Of a stretch of 5,221 bases of DNA, positions 1-4,893 are shown piece after piece. Under the pieces are notes generated by a model, which saw only the letters and a program-made list of their open reading frames with translations, was not told where the DNA came from and searched no databases. This DNA is from Jatrophihabitans sp. (GTDB taxonomy: Bacteria > Actinomycetota > Actinomycetes > Mycobacteriales > Jatrophihabitantaceae): assembly GCA_025966255.1 (NCBI GenBank), contig JAOPVG010000619.1, positions 1 to 5,221 of the forward strand, given 5' to 3'. The stretch's first letter is position 1; each line of letters begins with the position of its first letter. The translations under genes were made by a program, and so were the position numbers.

Positions 1-7
1 CGACGAC

Positions 8-391
8 GTGGTGAGCCGGATCCCGTCGTCGTCCCGCTATGCACCGGTGATCGGCTTCTCGGCCGCGGTGCGCGCCGGGAACTGGGTGATCGTCGCCGGC
101 ACGACGGCCATCGATAGCGCCGGCACGCTTGTCGGGAACGGGCCGTACGAGCAGGCGCGTGAGGCGCTGCGCAAGATCGGCGAGGCGCTCACTGCGGCCG
201 GCGCGTCCTTCGCCGACGTGGTCTCCACCCGCACCTACCTCACCCGGGCCGACGACTGGGAAGAGGTCGGGCGGGCGCACGGCGAGATCTTCGGCGACAT
301 CCGGCCGGCCTCGACGATGGTGGTCGTGGCCCTGCTCGATCCACGCATGCTCGTCGAGATCGAGGCGGTGGCCTTTTTCGGCGCGCCGTGA
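8..391 (+). CDS. RidA/YjgF/UK114-family protein without the catalytic arginine
   Basis: A 127-residue protein of the usual RidA-family length (about 115-135). Family features run in order: the N-terminal stretch YAPVIGFSAAVRAGNWVIVAGT (first strands, residues 11-32), the helix PYEQAREALRKIGEAL (46-61), the segment DVVSTRTYLT (70-79), and the C-terminal signature RPASTMVVV...LVEIEAVAF (99-123). True RidA enzymes hydrolyse reactive enamine/imine intermediates made by PLP enzymes, using an arginine in a P-A-R-S/T motif. By manual alignment on the VEIEA block that position is Ser102, so imine-deaminase activity is doubtful and the protein fits the Arg-less Rid subfamilies. The frame is open to the left edge. 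GTG at 8 or the next GTG at 11 gives the expected N-terminus, but a start outside the window is possible. The next gene on this strand begins 114 bp later, beyond a hairpin, so it is probably a separate unit. Family is certain; function is not. Confidence 0.9.
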   Translation: MVSRIPSSSRYAPVIGFSAAVRAGNWVIVAGTTAIDSAGTLVGNGPYEQAREALRKIGEALTAAGASFADVVSTRTYLTRADDWEEVGRAHGEIFGDIRPASTMVVVALLDPRMLVEIEAVAFFGAP

Positions 392-392
392 C

Positions 393-409
393 CGGAGCGA
401 CGCGCTCCG
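393..409 (+). terminator. Hairpin directly after the RidA-like gene, candidate terminator
   Basis: A perfect 7-bp stem (CGGAGCG at 393-399, CGCTCCG at 403-409) with a 3-nt ACG loop begins two bases after the stop codon at 389-391. No run of T follows, so it is not a classical intrinsic terminator. GC-rich hairpins without U-tracts are often proposed as terminators in actinobacteria. Its position, immediately 3' of one gene and well before the next, supports the call; the function is inferred. Confidence 0.5.
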
Positions 410-461
410 ATCATGAGCCGGCCCGGTCGCTCAGTCGGGACGATCGCGGTCGCTGGCCGTC

Positions 462-506
462 AAGGAAAATTGCCTTCTGGTGCGGGTCGGTTGAAGCTGT
501 GCTTCA
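462..506. promoter_or_regulatory. Two short dyads upstream of the LysR gene, candidate operator
   Basis: This is the most A/T-rich part of the 392-505 gap. An imperfect 15-bp dyad at 462-476 (AAGGAAAATTGCCTT, six of seven pairs match) and a second dyad at 492-506 (TGAAGC, 3-nt TGT spacer, GCTTCA) have centres at 469 and 499, 30 bp apart, about three helical turns. The second overlaps the first base of the ATG at 506. LysR-type regulators usually bind spaced dyads near their own promoter and repress themselves, which this layout would suit. It could also act as a small RNA hairpin at the start codon. No convincing -35/-10 pair or Shine-Dalgarno sequence was found. Confidence 0.35.
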
Positions 507-1417
507 TGAGTATCGATCCGCGTCGGCTGGTGGTGCTGCGCGCCGTCGATCGGTACGGCGGCGTAGTCGGCGCGGCCGCGGCACTACGGATCTCGCCGTC
601 GGCGGTCTCGCAACAACTTGCGATGCTCGAACGCGAAACCGGGTTCGTGCTCGTCGACCGTTCGCGCCGCGGCGGGCAGCGCTCGACCGAGTTCACGACG
701 GCCGGACGACGCCTCGTCACCCACGCCGACAACATGATGCAGGTGCTTGACGACGCCGAGGCCGAACTGGTGGCGCTCGCGGATTCGGTCACGGGACCGG
801 TCTCGGTGGCGGCGTTCTTCACGGTGTTGCGCGGCTTCGCCGGCACGGCCCTCGTCGAACTCGCGCATACCCATCCCGGCCTGCGGCCGCGCGTGGTGCA
901 GCTCGATGATCGCGCCGCGGCCGCCGACGTCCTGGCCGGCCGGCTCGATCTCGCCCTCGTCGAGGACGACGTACAGCGCGGCCGGACCGTGCCGCGGGGG
1001 CTGCACTACGAGGCGCTGGCCGACGACCCGTTCCGGGTCGCGGTGCCGGTCGACTGGCTGGACTTCGACGAGCTCGCCGCCGTTGCCGACCGACCGTGGG
1101 TCGATGGGCCGACGGACAGCGCCCTGGGTCAGGCGATGCGGCGCGTGCGCCGGACGACCGGGTTGAGCCTGCCGGCCGCGCACCTGTGCGGGGAGTTCAC
1201 CGCCGCGCTGGCGCTGGTGGCCGCGGGCCTCGCCGGCGCGTTCGTGCCCGAGCTGGCGCTCGCCGCATCGGCGCCGGCCGACGTGCGGGTGATCGCGCTA
1301 CCCGGCCTCGGCTCGCGCAGCATCGGCGTGCTGTATCGGCGCTCCCGCAACGAGCCGACGCCCGCGGTTCGCGCCGTCGTCGACGCACTGCGCGCGGCGG
1401 CGCTCGCGGTGGGGTGA
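506..1417 (+). CDS. LysR-family transcriptional regulator
   Basis: A 303-residue protein, typical LysR length. The N-terminal winged helix-turn-helix covers about residues 4-62: DPRRLVVLRAV (4-14), then GGVVGAAAALRISPSAVSQQ (18-37), the recognition helix around SPSAVSQQLAMLE, and the wing GFVLVDRSRRGG (46-57). A linker helix (about 63-92) leads to a periplasmic-binding-like effector domain (about 95-300), beginning VTGPVSVAAFF and containing the subdomain segment GRLDLALVED. The frame is open back to an ATG at 413, but that would add 31 residues with no family counterpart and would put the start just after the upstream hairpin. Family N-termini begin a few residues before the first helix, so ATG at 506 is preferred although no clear ribosome site precedes it. 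LysR regulators are cytoplasmic, DNA-binding and inducer-responsive; the effector is not deducible. LysR genes often control a divergent neighbour, but here the upstream neighbour runs the same way, so its target is unclear. Confidence 0.92.
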   Translation: MSIDPRRLVVLRAVDRYGGVVGAAAALRISPSAVSQQLAMLERETGFVLVDRSRRGGQRSTEFTTAGRRLVTHADNMMQVLDDAEAELVALADSVTGPVSVAAFFTVLRGFAGTALVELAHTHPGLRPRVVQLDDRAAAADVLAGRLDLALVEDDVQRGRTVPRGLHYEALADDPFRVAVPVDWLDFDELAAVADRPWVDGPTDSALGQAMRRVRRTTGLSLPAAHLCGEFTAALALVAAGLAGAFVPELALAASAPADVRVIALPGLGSRSIGVLYRRSRNEPTPAVRAVVDALRAAALAVG

Positions 1418-1426
1418 CCCGGCGCC

Positions 1427-1444
1427 GGCCCGGCCCGGCGGGCC
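1427..1444 (+). terminator. GC-rich hairpin between convergent LysR and MocR genes
   Basis: A 6-bp all-GC stem (GGCCCG at 1427-1432 with CGGGCC at 1439-1444) around a 6-nt loop starts nine bases after the LysR stop codon. There is no T-run on either side. Its position at a tail-to-tail junction makes a terminator for the plus-strand gene plausible, but in DNA this rich in GGC/GCC repeats such stems can arise by chance. The rest of the 1418-1531 gap shows nothing else I can support. Confidence 0.35.
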
Positions 1445-1531
1445 ATCGGCGGGTCGCCATCCGGACCAGCCCGGGCCTGACGAACCACCCGCGCTAGCGA
1501 TTGCCGACTCTGTGATCTGACCGATCGCGGC

Positions 1532-2923
1532 TCAGAGCAGGTCGGCGATGGCCGCGACGCCGCGCCGGATGGCGCGCTCGCTGACGTTTCCGAACCCGAG
1601 CACGAGAGCCGGCGGCTCGGCGCTGCCGTCGAGGCGATAGCGGCGCATCCCGTACAGGCCGATGGAGCGCTCGCCCGCTGCGGCAATGACATCCGCCTCC
1701 GTGCCCCGGGACAGGTGCGCCACGGCGTGGAAGCCGGCGGCCAGTCCGGTGAGCCGGAGGTGCGGCGCGTGCTCGGCGAGCGCGTCGACGAGCGTCTGCC
1801 GACGACTGCCGTAGACGCCACGCATCCGACGCAGATGCCGATCGAAGCGACCCGACTCGATGAGCGTTGCGAGCGCGAGCTGATCGAGGCCGGGCGAACC
1901 GCGATCGCTGAGCTGCTTCTCCCGTGCGACGGGCGGGACGAGCCAGGTCGGGCACACCACCCAGCCCAGCCGCAGCGTGGGCGCAAGCGACTTGCTGACC
2001 GTACCCACGTTCACGACCCGCTCCGGCGCCAGTCCCTGCATCGCGCCGACCGGCTGCCGGTCGTAGCGGAACTCCGCGTCGTAGTCGTCCTCGATGATCA
2101 GCCCATCGCACTCCTCGGCCCACGCCACGAGTTCCTGCCTGCGTTCGGACGCCAGCACGACTCCGGTCGGCGTCTGGTGCGCCGGTGTCAGCACGACGGC
2201 GCGCGCCCCGCTCGCGCGCAACGCCGCCACGACCACGCCGCGTTCGTCCACCGGTACTGGCACCGGCTCGAGCCCGGCGCGGACTCCCATCACCGCGCTG
2301 TCCGGGTGGCCCGGGTCCTCCACCGCAAGCCGGGTCATGCCGGCCGCACGCAGCGCCGCGAGCACGAGACCGATGCCCTGGGTGAAGCCACCGCAGACGA
2401 CGATGTGCTGCGCGTCCGTCGCCGCCCCACGCACCCGGCGCAGATAGGACGCGATCACCGTGCGCAGCGCCTCGAGTCCGGCCGGGTCGCCGTAGTCTGC
2501 AGCCGCGGTCGGCGCCCGCCTCGCCGCCTCGGTCAGCGCCCACGTCCAGTCGCGGATCGGGAAGCTCGCGAGGTCGGGCAGGCTCGGAAAGAAGTCGATA
2601 TCGAGCCGCGGCGGTGCCGACTGTAGGGCCGTCGGGGCAGTCAGCTGCTGCTGCGTGGGCGCCACCCGCGTTGCCGAGCCGGCGTGCGTGGTCAGATACC
2701 CCTCGGCCTCGAGCTGCTGGTAGGTGTCGATCACCAACCCGCGGGACACCCCGAGTTCCTGCGCCAGCGCGCGTGATGACGGGAGCCGCTCGCCGGCGGC
2801 CAGGCGGCCGGACCGGATCGCATCCCGCACTTGCTCCTGCATCTGGGCACCGAGCGGGCCCCGCCCGGTCCGCTCCAGCGTCAGCAGCAACTCCGGACCC
2901 AAACCGGACCACTCGACAGCCAT
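1532..2923 (-). CDS. MocR-family regulator: GntR winged helix fused to a class I aminotransferase-like domain
   Basis: A 463-residue protein of normal MocR length (PdxR/GabR/TauR type). A GntR winged helix occupies about residues 21-80: RGPLGAQMQEQVRDAIRSG, then LAAGERLPSSRALAQELGVS and the helix RGLVIDTYQQLEAEGYL. After a linker (about 87-110), an aminotransferase fold I domain fills the rest. Visible PLP-site motifs are ADYGDPAG (142-149), CGGFTQGI (177-184), TPAHQTPTG (246-254), EDDYDAEFRY (278-287, with the Asp that contacts the pyridine nitrogen) and TVSKSLAPTLRLGW, where Lys311 is the expected Schiff-base lysine. All key PLP residues are present, so it should bind PLP and sense an amine or amino acid rather than act mainly as an enzyme. 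It is divergent from the dioxygenase gene across 83 bp holding an inverted repeat, and MocR proteins commonly control the divergent gene. ATG at 2923 gives the canonical N-terminus; ligand unknown. Confidence 0.95.
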   Translation of the reverse strand: MAVEWSGLGPELLLTLERTGRGPLGAQMQEQVRDAIRSGRLAAGERLPSSRALAQELGVSRGLVIDTYQQLEAEGYLTTHAGSATRVAPTQQQLTAPTALQSAPPRLDIDFFPSLPDLASFPIRDWTWALTEAARRAPTAAADYGDPAGLEALRTVIASYLRRVRGAATDAQHIVVCGGFTQGIGLVLAALRAAGMTRLAVEDPGHPDSAVMGVRAGLEPVPVPVDERGVVVAALRASGARAVVLTPAHQTPTGVVLASERRQELVAWAEECDGLIIEDDYDAEFRYDRQPVGAMQGLAPERVVNVGTVSKSLAPTLRLGWVVCPTWLVPPVAREKQLSDRGSPGLDQLALATLIESGRFDRHLRRMRGVYGSRRQTLVDALAEHAPHLRLTGLAAGFHAVAHLSRGTEADVIAAAGERSIGLYGMRRYRLDGSAEPPALVLGFGNVSERAIRRGVAAIADLL

Positions 2924-2931
2924 GGGATTGG

Positions 2932-2966
2932 ACCTTATCGGTGAGCCAGCTGCCTTCTACCGTCAA
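2932..2966 (-). promoter_or_regulatory. Possible promoter of the MocR gene, perhaps giving a leaderless mRNA
   Basis: On the minus strand, TAAGGT (plus 2932-2937) fits the actinobacterial TANNNT -10 pattern and lies 8 nt before the ATG at 2923, so transcription would begin at or within two bases of the start codon. TTGACG (plus 2961-2966) is a good -35 match, but the 23-bp spacer is longer than the usual 16-19. No strong Shine-Dalgarno sequence is present, only AAGG nine bases from the ATG. A leaderless transcript is plausible but not proven. Confidence 0.3.
2935..2963 (+). promoter_or_regulatory. Possible promoter of the dioxygenase gene
   Basis: TTATCG (2935-2940) and TACCGT (2958-2963) are separated by exactly 17 bp and resemble weak -35 and -10 (TANNNT) hexamers. 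Transcription would start near 2970, leaving a leader of roughly 37 nt that includes the ribosome site. The putative -10 abuts the right arm of the inverted repeat, so a bound regulator there would interfere with or stimulate polymerase. Hexamer matches are weak. Confidence 0.25.
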
Positions 2967-2996
2967 TCCCATCGCAGCAAGAGAACGAGAAAATCT

Positions 2997-3000
2997 GGAG
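2997..3000 (+). promoter_or_regulatory. Ribosome binding site that fixes the dioxygenase start
   Basis: GGAG lies 6 nt before ATG at 3007, good Shine-Dalgarno spacing. This decides the start, because the reading frame stays open far upstream into the opposite-strand MocR gene. Confidence 0.6.
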
Positions 3001-3006
3001 ACGAGC

Positions 3007-3588
3007 ATGTCGCTTGAGACGATGGAACGGACCGGGCTCATGCCCCTGGTCGAAGTGGTGCGCCGGGCCCTGCGCGAGACGCCGACCTGGCCGGTGCTGG
3101 GGGACTCGCTGGTCGCCGGGATGCGCCACCATCTGCCGCGCGTGGCTGACGTCCTCACTCCGCGCGAACGGCAGGGGAACCCGGACCGAGCCGGCAGCGT
3201 GCCGATCTGGGTCGAGCCGGACGGCAGCTTCTCCGTCGTCGCGTTCGTCGCCCGGCCCGGGCAGGGCACCGGCATCCATGACCACGTCACCTGGTGTGTG
3301 CTCGGCGTCGTCCAGGGCACCGAGGACGAAGAGCTGTTCACGCTGGAGCCGGGGGACCACGCGCTCGTCCGGACCGAGCGGCGGTGCAACCGGATCGGCG
3401 ACGTGAGTGCGTTCGCGCCACCCGGCGACATCCACCGCGTGACCAACTCGGGCCTCGGCCCGGCGATCTCGCTGCATGTCTACGGAGTCGACGTCGCCCG
3501 CCTCGGCTCCAGCGTGCGGCGCTACTACGACCAGCCGGTGATCGCGGGTCGGCTCACCCCCATCGTCCGGAAGGGACACCTGTCCTGA
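3007..3588 (+). CDS. Cysteine-dioxygenase-like cupin (thiol dioxygenase family)
   Basis: A 193-residue cytoplasmic protein matching the cysteine dioxygenase type I / COG5553 double-stranded beta-helix family, which uses non-heme Fe(II) and O2 to convert thiols such as cysteine to sulfinates. The metal site is visible as His91-Asp-His93 (GTGIHDHVTW) and His143 (PPGDIHRV). The strand ISLHVYGVD supplies Ser155, His157 and Tyr159, matching the Ser-His-Tyr triad of mammalian CDO by manual alignment. Cys97 lies near the place of the CDO cysteine that can crosslink to that tyrosine. The CDO arginine that binds the cysteine carboxylate (rat Arg60) appears to have no counterpart; that position falls near Pro66, so the substrate may be a different thiol. 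The N-terminal 60 residues are helical and carry no signal peptide. ATG at 3007 is chosen for its GGAG site. Its divergent MocR neighbour probably regulates it. Family assignment is strong; substrate is open. Confidence 0.88.
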   Translation: MSLETMERTGLMPLVEVVRRALRETPTWPVLGDSLVAGMRHHLPRVADVLTPRERQGNPDRAGSVPIWVEPDGSFSVVAFVARPGQGTGIHDHVTWCVLGVVQGTEDEELFTLEPGDHALVRTERRCNRIGDVSAFAPPGDIHRVTNSGLGPAISLHVYGVDVARLGSSVRRYYDQPVIAGRLTPIVRKGHLS

Positions 3589-3675
3589 CCAGCGGTTCAC
3601 CCCTTACCACCCGCCTGCGGCACCGCGGTCACTGTCACGGGCACCGACTTCAACGAGGTCACCCTCATGGGTTAG
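3589..3675 (+). pseudogene. Possible relic of a TIG/IPT-like domain in the convergent junction
   Basis: The codons directly after the dioxygenase stop, in the same frame, read 28 residues ending in GTAVTVTGTDFNEVT-LMG and a TAG at 3673-3675. That segment looks like the first strands of an immunoglobulin-like TIG/IPT repeat (typical GTxVTVTGTxF). There is no start codon or ribosome site, and the stretch ends over the stop codon of the opposite-strand FhuF-like gene. It may be the remnant of a lost gene, or chance in Thr/Val/Gly-rich GC-biased sequence. No clear terminator was found for either flanking gene in this 83-bp gap. Confidence 0.2.
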
Positions 3676-4376
3676 GCCAATACGCAGTCGCCGCAGTACC
3701 CGAAGGCCGGCACGCGGTAGAGAAGGCAGCAGCTGTTGCGGACAAATCCGCGGGGGCCGCTGAAGCGGCCGGTCCCGGCGAGTTGTCCGGTGTTGACGAC
3801 GCGCTGCGCTAGGTCCGTCGCCTCGTCGCGCACATCGGGGCGGGCGGTGCCGACCACGATTGCCGCCCCGACGATCGATGAAGCGATGTTGCCCAGCAGG
3901 AGCTGCCGGGCGACGTGAAACATCTCGCCCACCGCGTCGGCCAAGGGCAGCACCACCGTCGCGATGACCTCGTCGTGCAGCGCGGCCGCGAGCTGCGCCG
4001 GCGGTCCTGCGCTGCAGTGCCCGTCGTCGATGGCGATCGGTGCCGGCCCGGACGGTGCCGAGCGCCAGTGGACCGTCGCCGGGGTCAGCCGGGGTACCGC
4101 CCCGGCCACGACCGCAGCGCCGAAGGCAGGCGACACCAGCCGGGACACGAAGCCGAGGAACCAGATCGAGGCGGCCGCGCGCTCCTCGATCTCGTCCTCG
4201 GCTCGGCCGCTCTGAGCCGCCAACGCCCGCCGCGTGACGGCGACCCGCTCCTGCTGCAACGACGGATCAGCCAGCAACGTGGCCAGGCTCGTCGACCCCG
4301 GACCGCACGGGACGTCGACCGCGAAGTACTCGCCGATCGAGGCCGCCCGGCCGAGGGCGTCCCGTGCGTCGATCAC
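3672..4376 (-). CDS. FhuF-like (2Fe-2S)-binding protein, putative ferric-siderophore reductase
   Basis: A 234-residue protein ending in the C-terminal cluster motif of the FhuF family: NSCCLLYRVPAFGYCGDC, with Cys216, Cys217, Cys228 and Cys231 in the CC-x10-C-x2-C spacing that binds a 2Fe-2S cluster. The preceding 200 residues are mostly alpha-helical and resemble FhuF-like proteins (AAASIWFLGFVSRLVSPAFGAAV at about 87-109, then LTPATVHWRS). FhuF family members reduce ferric iron in siderophores in the cytoplasm; whether this one does so is inferred from the motif. The start is GTG at 4376: in-frame upstream sequence has no better start before it enters the SRPBCC gene, and only a weak AGG-type ribosome site is seen. 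It lies 34 bp after the SRPBCC stop on the same strand, so it is probably the third gene of the ArsR operon. No siderophore transport or synthesis gene is in view. Confidence 0.82.
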   Translation of the reverse strand: MIDARDALGRAASIGEYFAVDVPCGPGSTSLATLLADPSLQQERVAVTRRALAAQSGRAEDEIEERAAASIWFLGFVSRLVSPAFGAAVVAGAVPRLTPATVHWRSAPSGPAPIAIDDGHCSAGPPAQLAAALHDEVIATVVLPLADAVGEMFHVARQLLLGNIASSIVGAAIVVGTARPDVRDEATDLAQRVVNTGQLAGTGRFSGPRGFVRNSCCLLYRVPAFGYCGDCVLA

Positions 4377-4410
4377 CGACCCAGCCTGCCACCGCGAACG
4401 GGGCGATGGG

Positions 4411-4893
4411 TCATTTGCTGCCGGCGAGCAACTCCGCGAGACGGTCCATCGAGTCGAGGATGCCGCCGGTCATGCCGGTCTCGACGGCGGCGTCGCGCGC
4501 CTCGACGGACGGGAACACCGAGCGCGTGCGCAGCCGGGTGCGTCCTCCGAGGTCTTCGTACTTCGCGGTATCGAGCGCCACCTGACCCGGAACGCCCTCG
4601 AACTCGAAGGTCTGGATGACGAGCTCGTTCGGTGTGACGGTGTGAAAGATCCCGTGGAAGGCGAACTCGTCCGTGCCCCGGCTGTGGATGTACCGGTAGC
4701 TGCCGCCGGAGCGCACATCCCATTGCTCGAGCCGCATCGTGAGGTCACGCGGGCCGAGCCACTGCACCACGAGCTCGGGGTCGGTCTGGGCCCGGAACAC
4801 CTGAGCCGGCGTGGCGTCGAACTCGCGGACCACGTCGATGAACGGCGTGCCGGGCTGCGCGGAGATGGTGGTGGGGTTCTGCGTGGTGTTCAT
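4411..4893 (-). CDS. SRPBCC/START-like protein, AHSA1 type
   Basis: A 160-residue single-domain protein of the SRPBCC superfamily (activator of Hsp90 ATPase homologue 1-like), of the usual length. Features are the opening strand and helix FIDVVREFDATPAQVFRAQT (18-37), WLGP (45-48), the turn RSGGSYRYIH (61-70), FHGIFHTVTPNELVIQTFEF (79-98), and the closing amphipathic helix MTGGILDSMDRLAELLAG (141-158), which packs over the hydrophobic cavity. These proteins bind small hydrophobic ligands; most bacterial members have no assigned substrate. The frame extends upstream into the ArsR gene, but ATG at 4893 is the true start: it overlaps the ArsR stop as ATGA and has AAGGAG (plus 4902-4907) 8 nt upstream. 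ArsR and AHSA1-type genes occur as a pair in many bacteria, which supports translational coupling and shared control. Confidence 0.93.
   Translation of the reverse strand: MNTTQNPTTISAQPGTPFIDVVREFDATPAQVFRAQTDPELVVQWLGPRDLTMRLEQWDVRSGGSYRYIHSRGTDEFAFHGIFHTVTPNELVIQTFEFEGVPGQVALDTAKYEDLGGRTRLRTRSVFPSVEARDAAVETGMTGGILDSMDRLAELLAGSK

Larger units (their letters stand above)
2922..2972. promoter_or_regulatory. Perfect 9-bp inverted repeat in the divergent promoter, candidate MocR operator
   Basis: ATGGGATTG at 2922-2930 is exactly reverse-complementary to CAATCCCAT at 2964-2972. The half-sites are 42 bp apart centre to centre, close to four helical turns, so both face the same side of the DNA. 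One arm overlaps the start codon of the MocR gene; the other covers the likely dioxygenase promoter. MocR proteins such as GabR and PdxR bind paired half-sites (often direct repeats) between divergent genes. This repeat is the only clear symmetric element in the gap, so it is the best operator candidate; binding is inferred. Confidence 0.5.

Noticed and set aside
413..505. Upstream extension of the LysR protein from ATG 413
   Set aside because: The 31 added residues match nothing in LysR N-termini, and the region contains the candidate operator dyads.
584..1183. A 199-codon minus-strand frame within the LysR gene
   Set aside because: Antisense shadow with Arg/Gly/His-rich content and no domain; the plus-strand LysR assignment is secure.
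1715..2626. A 303-codon plus-strand frame antisense to the MocR gene
   Set aside because: Arg/His-rich translation without any family motif, entirely inside a conserved gene on the other strand.
2614..3006. Upstream extension of the dioxygenase frame by 131 codons
   Set aside because: It runs through the 5' part of the MocR gene and the promoter gap; the GGAG site before ATG 3007 and the family N-terminus favour 3007.
1494..3446. A 650-codon open frame on the minus strand spanning the MocR and dioxygenase genes
   Set aside because: It overlaps two confidently assigned genes in other frames. Its translation is Arg/Ala/Gly/Pro-rich low-complexity sequence with no recognisable domain, as expected of a stop-poor shadow frame in GC-rich DNA.
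3617..3626. Small GCGG-CA-CCGC hairpin in the convergent gap
   Set aside because: A 4-bp stem with a 2-nt loop and no T-run is too weak to call a terminator.
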